Assembly (NCBI RefSeq): GCF_001286805.1
Contig: NZ_CXYV01000002.1
Location: forward strand, 248,001 to 312,000
Direction: 5' to 3'
Length of the DNA stretch: 64,000 bases
From: Kallipyga gabonensis
GTDB lineage: Bacteria; Bacillota; Clostridia; Tissierellales; Peptoniphilaceae
Shown here piece after piece: positions 16,494 through 24,573 of this stretch (positions within the stretch are counted from its first letter, which is position 1; each line of letters starts with the position of its first letter). A model generated the notes under the pieces. It had not been told where the DNA came from. It searched no databases and saw only the letters and a program-made list of their open reading frames with translations. The position numbers and the translations under genes were made by a program.

Positions 16494-17324
16494 TTATTCC
16501 GCAACTGGAATCCCCTTGACATTGGGGCCATGCTCATAGCCCTCCAGACGGAAGGAGTCGGCATCGAAGGCATAGAAGTCGGTGATGGACTCATCGATGA
16601 CCAGCTTGGGGGCAGGGAAATCTTCCTGGTCCAGGAGCTTCTCCACGATGGGGATGTGGCGGTCATAGATATGGGCATCGGCGATGACATGGACCAGCTC
16701 GCCGGCCTTGAGGCCTGAAACCTGGGCGAACATATGGACCAGGAGGGCATACTGGGAGACGTTCCAGGAATTGGCCACCAACATATCCTGGGACCGCTGG
16801 TTCAGGATGGCGTTCAGGGTATCGCCGGAAACGTTGAAGGTCATGGAATAGGCACAGGGGTAGAGGGCCATCTCATGGAGGTCTTCAAAGTTGAAGATGT
16901 TGGTCAGGATCCGCCGGGAAGCGGGGTTGTTCTTGAGGTTAAAGAGGACCCGGTCCACCTGGTCCATCTCCCCTTCGGGATACTTGTGCTTTAGGCCCAA
17001 TTGGTAGCCATAGGCCTTGCCGATGGTCCCCTTTTCATCGGCCCACTGGTCCCAAATCTTGGACCCCAGGTCCTTGACCTTGTTGGACTTCTTCTGCCAG
17101 ATCCAAAGCAGCTCATCATAGAGGGCCTTGAAGTTGATCTTTCGGATGGTCTGGATGGGGAATTCCTTGGTCAGGTCGTAGCGGTTGACCAGGCCGAATT
17201 TTTTGATGGTGTGGGCGGGACTTCCATCCTGCCAATGGGGACGAACCTCCATCCCCTCATCCGATACACCATGGTTGAGGATCTCTCGACAATTTTCTTT
17301 GAAAATCTGATCTGCACGGCTCAT
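16494..17324 (-). CDS. thyA: thymidylate synthase (ThyA type, divergent Firmicutes clade)
   Basis: The product is 276 residues. The nucleophile lies in LYPCAYSMTF (about 156-165), the phosphate-binding arginine and acids in NQRSQD (about 177-182), and the conserved Asn in NSWNVSQYALL. HIYDRH near residue 219 matches the dUMP-binding HxY segment. Compared with the usual PPCHxxxQF the residue after the catalytic Cys is Ala rather than His and the Gln is Thr; I believe a whole clade of Firmicutes enzymes has this form. It makes dTMP from dUMP using methylene-tetrahydrofolate. No folA follows in the window. Confidence 0.85.
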   Translation of the reverse strand: MSRADQIFKENCREILNHGVSDEGMEVRPHWQDGSPAHTIKKFGLVNRYDLTKEFPIQTIRKINFKALYDELLWIWQKKSNKVKDLGSKIWDQWADEKGTIGKAYGYQLGLKHKYPEGEMDQVDRVLFNLKNNPASRRILTNIFNFEDLHEMALYPCAYSMTFNVSGDTLNAILNQRSQDMLVANSWNVSQYALLVHMFAQVSGLKAGELVHVIADAHIYDRHIPIVEKLLDQEDFPAPKLVIDESITDFYAFDADSFRLEGYEHGPNVKGIPVAE

Positions 17325-17384
17325 GCCAGTCTCCTTTCATTGATAAAATATATTTAACTATCGAATTCTTGTGGTGACATTTTT

Positions 17385-17861
17385 CTACAGGGGACGACGG
17401 TATTGGTCATCCCCTGAAAAGCGATCCCCTTGGTCCATGACAGAGAGGGTGTATAAAACAAAGCCATGGAAAAGAATCTCCCCCAGGGCCATGGTCTTGG
17501 CAAAAGAGGAATCGCCGGAGAAGACGAGGCCAATGATGGCAAAGACCAGGAGGATCCCGGCATATTGCTTGAGTCGGTCGGCCTTGATGGGCAGGGCCTG
17601 GGCAAATTGGCCTGCCATCCAAAAAAGATATACCCTTACCCCGAATAGGAGGAGAATCACGGGGATGGCGATGATGGCCATGACCCCGGCGATGGGAAGG
17701 AAGAGGCCGAAGGAGAAGATGGTCCCGACCAGGCCGATCCCCAAAACGGAAAGAATCTTCAAAGCCATCCCGATTCCGGAAACTATGGCCAATACCTTAT
17801 AAATGATCGCAACCTTATCAAAAATCTTCTCTTGATTATCTTGAATCCACGTTTTCATCAT
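17385..17861 (-). CDS. small integral membrane protein of unknown function
   Basis: The product is about 158 residues with four predicted membrane segments (starting near ILSVLGIGLVGTIFSFGLFL, AGVMAIIAIPVILLLFGV, and two more), a short soluble N-terminus and a charged tail. I recognise no family. The two possible ATGs (17861 and 17858) overlap the queH stop codon (ATGATGA), so translation is coupled to queH. Confidence 0.6.
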   Translation of the reverse strand: MMKTWIQDNQEKIFDKVAIIYKVLAIVSGIGMALKILSVLGIGLVGTIFSFGLFLPIAGVMAIIAIPVILLLFGVRVYLFWMAGQFAQALPIKADRLKQYAGILLVFAIIGLVFSGDSSFAKTMALGEILFHGFVLYTLSVMDQGDRFSGDDQYRRPL

Positions 17862-18541
17862 GCTTGGGTGGCAGGGCCACCCTCCCCCTTTCTCTCTTTA
17901 TCTTGCCAAATTTTTTCCGCCTCATGAGCCTGGCGGGCTTGGTAGGAAAAAAGGCAACCGCAGTAATCTTGCCGGTACATCCCATATTCATCCGTCAGCT
18001 CTTTAGACCGCTTAAAGCCGTTTCTTTTCTTGAAGTCCGAATAGAGGTAGGCCACCCCGTATTCTTCCTCCAGAACCCTTCCGATTTCGTTGAGCCTTTG
18101 AGCGTCCTTGTGGGGTGAAAGGGAAAGGGTGGTGGTGAAGTAATCATAACTCCCTTTCCTGGCCCATCGGGCGGCCTCTTCCAGGCGGAGTCGGTAGCAG
18201 AGGCTGCACCGGTCCCCTCTTTCGGGATCTCCTTCATGGCCCCGGACCTTTTGGTAGTAGTCCTCCGGATCGTAGGCAGCCTTCTGAAAATGGATGGGGT
18301 ACTTGCTGGGCAGACGACGGATGAGGCCCTCCTGTTCGGCTTCCCGGAAGTCATACTCCTCTTTGGGATAAATGTTGGGGTTGTAATAGTAGACCGTAAT
18401 GTCAAAATAGTCCGACAAATACTCCAAAACGTAGGTGGAACAGGGCCCGCAGCAGGAATGAAGAAGGAGGCGGGGGACCCGGCCTTCCTGCTGAATTTGC
18501 TCAAGGATATGGTCTAATTGTAATTGGTAATTTTCCCCCAT
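17858..18541 (-). CDS. queH: epoxyqueuosine reductase QueH (DUF208)
   Basis: The product is 227 residues. It has LLLHSCCGPCSTYVLEYL (about 25-42; tandem CC plus GPC), GDRCSLCYRLRL (about 119-130) and DYCGCLFS near residue 197, the cysteine set that binds the iron-sulfur cluster and metal in QueH. It carries out the last step of queuosine formation in tRNA, reducing epoxyqueuosine, and replaces the B12-dependent QueG. The second of two adjacent ATGs (18541) is preferred, five bases after AAGGAGG. No other queuosine gene is present in the window. Confidence 0.9.
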   Translation of the reverse strand: MGENYQLQLDHILEQIQQEGRVPRLLLHSCCGPCSTYVLEYLSDYFDITVYYYNPNIYPKEEYDFREAEQEGLIRRLPSKYPIHFQKAAYDPEDYYQKVRGHEGDPERGDRCSLCYRLRLEEAARWARKGSYDYFTTTLSLSPHKDAQRLNEIGRVLEEEYGVAYLYSDFKKRNGFKRSKELTDEYGMYRQDYCGCLFSYQARQAHEAEKIWQDKERKGEGGPATQA

Positions 18542-18586
18542 CATGACCTCCTTACCGATCCATGTCACTTCATTTTACCATAGAAA

Positions 18587-18622
18587 AAAAGCCCGATTGA
18601 AGCTTCCTTTTACCGGGCTTTT
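18587..18622 (-). terminator. terminator after the uracil permease gene
   Basis: Arms AAAAGCCCG (18587-18595) and CGGGCTTTT (18614-18622); on the minus strand the stem is followed by seven T. Confidence 0.75.
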
Positions 18623-18641
18623 CATGATGTGATTATTGTCG

Positions 18642-20048
18642 TTAGTCGAATTGGCCGGTGGGTTCTTCGCCATCGCTGTAGGACCAATTGAAAGGCTTAC
18701 CCTTGAAGGTCGCATCCGTTCCGGAGAAGTTGACGCCGGTTGGTCTGGGTTTATCATCGGAGAAATTGTAATCCTTGCCGGGAAGGAGGGCGTTCAGGAT
18801 GATGCCTACCAAAGCGGCGATGGCCAGGCCGGACAGGGTGATGGTAGTGCCGAAAACATCGAAGGAAAGTCCGGATACGCTGCCGGTGAAGCCCAAGGCG
18901 GAGACGAAGATGGAGGCTGCGACAATGAGATTCCGGGACTTGGTGAAGTCCACCTGGTTCTCGACCAGGTTCCGTACTCCAACGGCGGAGATCATTCCGT
19001 AGAGGATGAGGGAAACCCCGCCGATGATGGCCATGGGGATGGACCGGATAAAGCCGGAGACTACAGGGAAGAAGGAGAGAATGATGGCGAAGACGGCAGC
19101 CAGGCGCATGACGGCGGGGTCATAGACCCGGGTCAGGACCAAGACGCCGGTGTTTTCTCCGTAGGTGGTGTTGGCCGGGGCACCGAAGGCCGAGGCTAAT
19201 GAGGTGGCCAGGCCGTCACCCAGGAGGGTCCGGTGGAGGCCGGGATCCTTAAGGTAATTTTTCTTGACGGTGGCGGAGATGGCCGTAATATCACCGATAT
19301 GTTCCATCATGGTCGCCAGGGCGATGGGGGTGATGGAGATGATGGCGGAGGGGTCCAGCTTCATGAACCGGCTGGGATCCAGAGGGAGGGCCACCGTCTG
19401 AGCTGCCTGCATGGAGGAGAAGTCCACCCGGTTCAAAAGGAGGGCAACCACATAGGAGGCAACGATGGCCAGGATGATGGGGATAATCCGGGCCATGCCC
19501 TTACCCCAAATGTTGAAGTAGACGATGACCGCAATGGCGACGGCGGCCAGGAGCCAGTCTGTGGAGGCGTTCCCCACGGCAGAGGGGGCCAGAGTCAACC
19601 CGATGGAGATGATGATGGGCCCGGTGACCACAGGGGGGAAGTACTTCATGACCCGGGAAACCCCGAAGGCTTTCACTAAGCCCGCAATGACCACATAGAC
19701 CAGACCGGCAAAAAAAACACCCCCACACGCATAGGGGAGCATATCCAGATTGGGCGCATCGTTGATCATTGGTGCTACTGCCGCGTAGCCTCCGATAAAA
19801 GCGAAAGAGGATCCGAGAAAAGCAGGAACCTTGCCCTTGGTTAATAAATGAAATAATAAAGTCCCTAGACCTGCCATAAACAAGGTGGTCGAAATATCCA
19901 AACCGGTCAACAGAGGAACTAAGATGGTCGCCCCAAACATGGCGAACATATGTTGGAGTCCTAAGAGGCCCCGGGTCCCGATGGAGAGGGACCGGACATC
20001 CCAAATGGCTTCCTTACCGAGTTCTACTTTCTTCGATGGTTCTTTCAA
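18642..20048 (-). CDS. uracil/xanthine permease (NCS2 family), likely uracil
   Basis: The product is 468 residues with about 14 membrane segments. Signatures: LQHMFAMFGATILVP at about 32-46, ATMMEHIGD (the conserved Glu) at about 245, and TTYGENTGVLVLTRVYDP at about 295-312, which is the uracil-type version of the NCS2 motif. It brings uracil in with protons; upp further along the window would convert it to UMP. The start is a TTG at 20048, with AGGAG 7 bases upstream. It has its own terminator. I looked for a PyrR-type attenuator in the leader and saw no clear one. Confidence 0.85.
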   Translation of the reverse strand: MKEPSKKVELGKEAIWDVRSLSIGTRGLLGLQHMFAMFGATILVPLLTGLDISTTLFMAGLGTLLFHLLTKGKVPAFLGSSFAFIGGYAAVAPMINDAPNLDMLPYACGGVFFAGLVYVVIAGLVKAFGVSRVMKYFPPVVTGPIIISIGLTLAPSAVGNASTDWLLAAVAIAVIVYFNIWGKGMARIIPIILAIVASYVVALLLNRVDFSSMQAAQTVALPLDPSRFMKLDPSAIISITPIALATMMEHIGDITAISATVKKNYLKDPGLHRTLLGDGLATSLASAFGAPANTTYGENTGVLVLTRVYDPAVMRLAAVFAIILSFFPVVSGFIRSIPMAIIGGVSLILYGMISAVGVRNLVENQVDFTKSRNLIVAASIFVSALGFTGSVSGLSFDVFGTTITLSGLAIAALVGIILNALLPGKDYNFSDDKPRPTGVNFSGTDATFKGKPFNWSYSDGEEPTGQFD

Positions 20049-20139
20049 GATCGTACTCCTCTCGATTTATGCAATTGCACCCAAAATTTCAACTAGTATA
20101 GCAAAAAAAGAGGTCCCTTGTCCAATTTTTTGGAGGGGT

Positions 20140-20290
20140 TTTTGGGGCGGAGTGGGGGCTGGGGGGCCCCAGGAGGCTCTATGAAGCGGACGGTAATCCC
20201 GGTGGCCCCCTCATTTGGCGGAATCGAGGATTAAGGAGGCCAGGCGGAGCCTCCTTACCTGGGAGAACCGGGGATTGAGGGGGAAAATGT
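20140..20290. repeat. degenerate family A repeat (inverted relative to array at 2.2 kb)
   Basis: In the gap 20049-20415 the complement reads ...CCTCGATTCCGCCAAATGAGGGGG, matching the junction of the 44-bp array units near 2490-2520. Inverted repeats GGAGGC...GCCTCC lie beside it. It is GC-rich, unlike the AT-rich gene that follows. Nothing else is seen in this gap. Confidence 0.6.
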
Positions 20291-20415
20291 TGGGCCTCTA
20301 AAATCTACCTTTATCATCATTTTAGGGATAAAATATAAAAACACCAAAAGCCCTATCACCATGCGCTCATAACGCATGATTTCTATCCGTTCAAACAATC
20401 AGGGAGGAAGCGATA

Positions 20416-20925
20416 ATGATCGAAACAGAAAGACTTATTCTTAGAAAGCTTCAGGAAAGCGACTTAGATGCCATTTTTGCCTGGGCATCCGATGAAGAGG
20501 TGTCGAAATACGTCACCTTCCCTACTCATCGAACAAAAGAGGATACCAAAAAAATTTTAGACCTCTGGTTACGCCAATATGAAGATGAAGATACGATCCG
20601 ATTTGCCATCGTGAAAAAAGATAGCACTGAAGTGATGGGAATGATCGATGTAGCCAGAATTACCCCCGAAGGATACCCTGAAATCGGGTATTCCTCAGCC
20701 AGGAAATACTGGGGAAACGGCTATATGACAGAGGCTTGTAAAGCCATGGTTGGCTATCTCTTTGGGCGTGGTTATCAAAAGATACTTATCAGGGCAAGGA
20801 TTGAAAATATCGGCTCAAACCGGGTGATCGAAAAAACGGGATTTGTCTTTCTGAAAAGAGAAGAAGTCCACCTGGAAAAGCTGGATAAGATGGTGACTTT
20901 GAATTTCTATGAGATGGAGAGGTGA
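20416..20925 (+). CDS. GNAT family N-acetyltransferase (RimJ/RimL-like)
   Basis: The product is 169 residues. The start MIETERLILRKLQESDLDAI is the classic RimJ/RimL opening, and EIGYSSARKYWGNGYMTEAC (about 92-111) covers the acetyl-CoA-binding Q/RxxGxG/A region in the form YWGNGY. The conserved NxxSxRVIEKxGF segment appears as NIGSNRVIEKTGF. It acetylates an amine on a small molecule or protein; the substrate is unknown. SD AGGGAGGAAG precedes the ATG. It stands alone and is AT-richer than nearby housekeeping genes. Confidence 0.85.
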   Translation: MIETERLILRKLQESDLDAIFAWASDEEVSKYVTFPTHRTKEDTKKILDLWLRQYEDEDTIRFAIVKKDSTEVMGMIDVARITPEGYPEIGYSSARKYWGNGYMTEACKAMVGYLFGRGYQKILIRARIENIGSNRVIEKTGFVFLKREEVHLEKLDKMVTLNFYEMER

Positions 20926-20955
20926 GGAATTGATCCAGAAACATGGGGAAAATGA

Positions 20956-20980
20956 GGTGCCCTCCTAGGACTAGGGCACC
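20956..20980 (-). terminator. possible terminator between GNAT and ATPase genes
   Basis: Arms GGTGCCCT (20956-20963) and AGGGCACC (20973-20980). On the minus strand a short TCATTTTCC follows, so it fits the ATPase gene, though its T-run is weak. Confidence 0.4.
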
Positions 20981-20989
20981 CTGCCCTCT

Positions 20990-22159
20990 TCATAGCAAAT
21001 AATGTTGTAGGTCCTGATAGTTGACGTATTCCACTCCATTAAACATGGGATAGGATTTCCCGGTATAAATGACCTTCGGGTTGAGTGCCGTCTCTTCGGC
21101 TTCCACAAAAGATAATAGATTCTTAGAAAAAGAGCGGTTGGGTGTCATGGCGGTCTTGATTTCGCAGGGATAAAGCTTCTCTTCTTTTTTCATAATGACA
21201 TCCACTTCCACGCCTTTTGCCGTTCTCATATAGAAAATATTCGGATTTTGATTCTGATTGAGTCTGGATTTGAGAAATTCTGAAACAATCAGATTCTCAA
21301 ACAAATTTCCACGCAGGGGATCTCGACTTGCCTGGTTCTCGGTTTCTATTCCTAAAAGATAGGAAGCGAGGCCGATTTCCGTAAAGTAAATCTTTGGAGA
21401 TTTGATGATTTGCTTTGTGATATTGGAAAAATAGGGTTTTAACCGGAATATGATATAGGAGGCTTCAAGGACAGAAAGCCATTCCGACAAGCTTGTGGAT
21501 GATACGCCGACTTCCCCGGACAGACCGGACAAGTTGACCACCTGGCCCACCCTGCCAGCCAAGAGCGTAAGAAATCGTAGGAATTTATCTAAATTCCTAA
21601 TTTCCAACATTTCACGTAAGTCCTTTTCAACATAGGTGTTCAAATAGTCACGATAATATACGCTTGGCTCTCTGGTTCCCTCTCGATATAATTCGGGCAT
21701 AAAACCATTGATCAACAGCTGGTCTGTAGATAACTTCTCCAGTTGTTTTTCCTGGGCAAGCTCACGCATGCTTAGAGGCAGTAAGGAAAGAATCCCCGTT
21801 CTTCCGGCAAGGGATTGGGCGACTCCCCTCTGCAAGCTGGGTTGATGGCTCCCGGTCAGGATAAAGCGGCCATTCTTCCCCCTGTCCTCATCAACCATAA
21901 CCTGTAGTGCTGAAAGGAGTTCCGGAACCCTTTGGACTTCATCAATAATCAGAGGTTCTCCATAGGTGTAAAAAAATCCCCGATAATCCTCTTTTGCTAA
22001 AATCCGGTTAACGGGATCCTCCAGGTTTACATAGTTATATTCGGGAAAGCTTGATTTCACCAAGGTTGTCTTCCCCGATTGCCTGGGACCGATAACGGTA
22101 ACGACAGGTACTTGATCAGCTAATTTTAATAATTCCTTTGTCATTTCCCTATGGATCAT
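20990..22159 (-). CDS. ATP-binding protein (AAA_14 ATPase plus DUF4143)
   Basis: The product is 389 residues. Walker A is VIGPRQSGKTTLVKSSFPEY (about 20-39), Walker B is EPLIIDEVQRVPELL (about 67-81), and LTGSHQP (about 100-106) is the sensor segment. The C-terminal half carries a DUF4143-type winged-helix and nuclease-like domain, with KGVEVDVIMKKEEKLYPCEI near residue 314, close to a PD-(D/E)XK core. The family is common and mobile, and its cellular role is unknown; toxin/antitoxin or defence roles have been suggested. Between its start codon and any upstream promoter lies a perfect 22-bp inverted repeat. Confidence 0.85.
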   Translation of the reverse strand: MIHREMTKELLKLADQVPVVTVIGPRQSGKTTLVKSSFPEYNYVNLEDPVNRILAKEDYRGFFYTYGEPLIIDEVQRVPELLSALQVMVDEDRGKNGRFILTGSHQPSLQRGVAQSLAGRTGILSLLPLSMRELAQEKQLEKLSTDQLLINGFMPELYREGTREPSVYYRDYLNTYVEKDLREMLEIRNLDKFLRFLTLLAGRVGQVVNLSGLSGEVGVSSTSLSEWLSVLEASYIIFRLKPYFSNITKQIIKSPKIYFTEIGLASYLLGIETENQASRDPLRGNLFENLIVSEFLKSRLNQNQNPNIFYMRTAKGVEVDVIMKKEEKLYPCEIKTAMTPNRSFSKNLLSFVEAEETALNPKVIYTGKSYPMFNGVEYVNYQDLQHYLL

Positions 22160-22190
22160 TTCACCACCCCCTTATCGGTTTTATCCTAAC

Positions 22191-22239
22191 AAGTTTGGGC
22201 ACTATTTTCAAGTACAACTTGAAAATAGTGCCCAAACTT
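22191..22239. repeat. perfect 22-bp inverted repeat with 5-base loop
   Basis: Arms 22191-22212 (beginning AAGTTTGGGCAC) and 22218-22239 are exact complements, around TACAA. It lies 31 bases upstream of the ATPase start codon. There is no T-run on either side, so it is not an ordinary terminator. Confidence 0.9.
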
Positions 22240-22385
22240 CATCGTTCTATTCTTTTTCCCCTTCTTATGACTCACTAGGGGGACCGAGCCAGGGCACCTC
22301 CGCCGGAACCCACCCCTCCCTGTGATAAAATGAGTCCAGCAAAATCACACGATTTTACGACCACAGCAACAAAAAGGAGGTTGGC

Positions 22386-23405
22386 ATGATTGAAATCTAT
22401 GGGACCCTGGGCCCGGCTTGTGCCCAGGTGTCCTGTCTGAAAGAGATGATCCTGGCCGGGATGACCGGGATCCGCCTCAACCTGTCCCACACCGGCCTGG
22501 CCCAGGCAGAGCCATGGATCCGCGTTCTTCATGAGGCGGAAAGAGAGGCCGGGCGGAGGGTCTCGCTCTTGGTCGACCTCCAGGGACCGGAGCTCCGAAC
22601 GGGGATCCGGTCCCAGCCTCTTCCTTTGGAAAAGGGCCAGGTCCTCCCCCTCTATTTTTCAGGGGATAGCCCGGCCCGAGAGGATGAGGCAGATGGCCCG
22701 GTCCTCCCAAACGAATGCAAAGACTTCCTCCGGCCCGGCCAGGAGATTCGGGTGGATGACGGGAAGATCCTCCTGGAAGTCCTCCCCGGGGAGGGGCGAC
22801 TCATGGCCCGGGTCCGCCAAGCCGGTCTCCTGGGCGGGCGGAAGAGCCTGGCTCTGCCAGGTTGCCGGGTCCCCATGCCGGCCCTAACACAGGCGGATAG
22901 GGAGAATATGTCCCTCTTTTCCGACATGAGGGTGGGCGAGGTCATGCTTCCCTTTGTCCGGTCGGCCCAGGACCTCGTAGACCTGAGGGAGGCTCTGGAT
23001 AGGTCGGGGAACCCGGAGGTCCGGATCCTGGCCAAGCTGGAGAACCGCCAAGGCCTTGATGCCCTCGACGACCTCATCCCCCTGGCCGACACCATGGTCA
23101 TCGCTCGAGGGGACCTAGGCACGGCTCTTCCCCTTTGGGAGCTTCCCTGGGTCCAAAAAAAAGTGGCGGAGAAATGCCGGCAGGCGGGCCGCCCCTTCAT
23201 GGTCGTCACCCAGATGCTGGATTCCATGATGACCCGCCCCCTCCCCACTCGAGCAGAAGTTTCCGACATTGCCAATGCGGTTTGGGACGGGGCGAGTGCT
23301 GTCATGATCACTGGCGAGACTGCTGCCGGAAACTATCCGGTGGAGGCCATGGACTACCTGGTCAAAACTGTTCGTTTCGCTGAAAACCACTTAACCCGAC
23401 GATAA
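22386..23405 (+). CDS. short pyruvate kinase-like protein lacking the C-terminal domain
   Basis: The product is 339 residues, against about 470-590 for pyruvate kinases. It starts directly at the first barrel strand (IYGTLGPA). The barrel and the inserted B domain are present: GIRLNLSHTG, DLQGPELRTG, the catalytic KLEN (about 222-225), MVIARGDLG (about 237-245), VTQMLDSMM and TRAEVSDIANAVWDGASAVM. The frame then stops after TAAGNYPVEAMDYL, so the whole allosteric C-domain is missing with no sign of a frameshift. Arg, Asp, Lys and Glu ligand positions remain, but the usual DTKGPE is DLQGPE. It may be active or may have another 2-oxoacid substrate. SD AAAGGAGG precedes the ATG. Confidence 0.75.
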   Translation: MIEIYGTLGPACAQVSCLKEMILAGMTGIRLNLSHTGLAQAEPWIRVLHEAEREAGRRVSLLVDLQGPELRTGIRSQPLPLEKGQVLPLYFSGDSPAREDEADGPVLPNECKDFLRPGQEIRVDDGKILLEVLPGEGRLMARVRQAGLLGGRKSLALPGCRVPMPALTQADRENMSLFSDMRVGEVMLPFVRSAQDLVDLREALDRSGNPEVRILAKLENRQGLDALDDLIPLADTMVIARGDLGTALPLWELPWVQKKVAEKCRQAGRPFMVVTQMLDSMMTRPLPTRAEVSDIANAVWDGASAVMITGETAAGNYPVEAMDYLVKTVRFAENHLTRR

Positions 23406-23429
23406 GATTACGCGACTAAGGAGGCAACC

Positions 23430-24173
23430 ATGTCCACCATTCACTGCAGCTTTCGCTCCCAGACCCTGGGCAAATCTAACCCCTTCATTATGGTGATGCC
23501 GGAAGAAGGTACGCCCTACACCCTGCCGGGCCTGGAACCCCGACTGGTCTTTGGCCTTCATGCCCTTTCCGCCGGCTATGAACAGCTCTACGCCAAGACC
23601 CCCATCCAGTTTTTTGCCGACACCTACAACATGACCTTCGTCCTCCCCCAGGCCGATCGGTCCTTCTACCTTAACGGCGTCTATCCTTATGAGGACTACA
23701 TCACCGAAGAGCTCCCCGACTACCTCGACCGCCATTTCAAACTCCCCGACCGGTCCCGCTGGTCCGTCCTCGGCGTATCCATGGGGGGCTATGGAGCGGC
23801 TAACCTCTACGCCAAGCACCCCGACCTCTTTTCCTCCTGTGCTTCTTTTTCGGGGGCCTTCGACATCCCCCTCATGCAAGAATTGTCCAAAGCTGACCCC
23901 TACCGAGTTGGTCAAGAGAGTCTGGACCCCATCCTCCAAGATTCCTTTGACTCCCTCTTTGACCGGACCTTCCCTAAAAATGGAAAAATCGCCCTCTTCT
24001 GTGGAAAATCGGACTTCCTCTACCCCTCCAACCTCCGCCTGGCGGAAAAGCTGGAAAAGGAAGGGGTCAGAGCCCATATCCACTTCGAAGAAGGCGACCA
24101 TGACTGGATCTTCTGGTCTAGTGTTTTTGAAGAGGGTCTGCGTTTTCTCCAAGGGGTGAATCCGGAGAAATAG
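23430..24173 (+). CDS. alpha/beta hydrolase, esterase D / tributyrin esterase-like
   Basis: The product is 247 residues. The nucleophile elbow is GVSMGGYGA (about 112-120), the acid is in FCGKSDFLYPSN (about 190-201) and the His in GDHDWIFW (about 222-229), giving a complete Ser-Asp-His triad in the order of esterase D family enzymes, which cleave short-chain acyl esters. No signal peptide is seen. It starts 24 bases after the pyruvate kinase-like gene (SD AAGGAGG), so they are likely co-transcribed. Its last 56 bases overlap the convergent Nudix gene. Confidence 0.8.
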   Translation: MSTIHCSFRSQTLGKSNPFIMVMPEEGTPYTLPGLEPRLVFGLHALSAGYEQLYAKTPIQFFADTYNMTFVLPQADRSFYLNGVYPYEDYITEELPDYLDRHFKLPDRSRWSVLGVSMGGYGAANLYAKHPDLFSSCASFSGAFDIPLMQELSKADPYRVGQESLDPILQDSFDSLFDRTFPKNGKIALFCGKSDFLYPSNLRLAEKLEKEGVRAHIHFEEGDHDWIFWSSVFEEGLRFLQGVNPEK

Positions 24174-24573
24174 AATCTTTTCCCATCACCTCTTTCAGCT
24201 CTTCAATGATGGGGCGGGTCCCCTCCAGCCAGGCCGAAGGATCCAATTCCTCCCCCGTCAACCACCGCCCTTGGCCGGCTTCCACCAGGGTCATCTCCCC
24301 CAGAGGCCTGGCCCAATAGAGGGAGAGCTTGACCCGGTATTCCGGGTAGTCATGGACCGCCTTCCGGTAGAGGCCCAGGATTTCCATGTCCACGTCCAGC
24401 TCCTCCCGGATCTCCCGCCGGAGGGCCTCCTCCGGGCTCTCCCCGGGCTTGACCTTCCCGCCCGGAAACTCCCAGTAGCCTTTATAGGGGCCATAGCCCT
24501 TCTCCGTCCCGAAGATCCGCCCGGGCCTTTCCGGGCGGTCGCAGAAGACGGCCACCACCACATCGATGACCAT
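24118..24573 (-). CDS. Nudix hydrolase, MutT-like (8-oxo-dGTP diphosphatase-type)
   Basis: The product is 151 residues. The Nudix box lies at about 38-60 with GGKVKPGESPEEALRRE followed by the REEL segment, all signature residues present, and is preceded by YWEFPGGK as in MutT. RWLTGEEL near residue 103 matches the usual MutT C-terminal part. It probably cleans oxidised nucleotides. Its start overlaps the stop of the upstream DUF3783-like gene (TGATG), so translation is coupled. The last 19 codons run into the convergent esterase gene. Confidence 0.85.
   Translation of the reverse strand: MVIDVVVAVFCDRPERPGRIFGTEKGYGPYKGYWEFPGGKVKPGESPEEALRREIREELDVDMEILGLYRKAVHDYPEYRVKLSLYWARPLGEMTLVEAGQGRWLTGEELDPSAWLEGTRPIIEELKEVMGKDSISPDSPLGENADPLQKH

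Noticed and set aside
20049-20140. PyrR-type attenuator or uracil riboswitch upstream of the permease
   Set aside because: No anti-terminator/terminator pair or known motif was visible in the leader.
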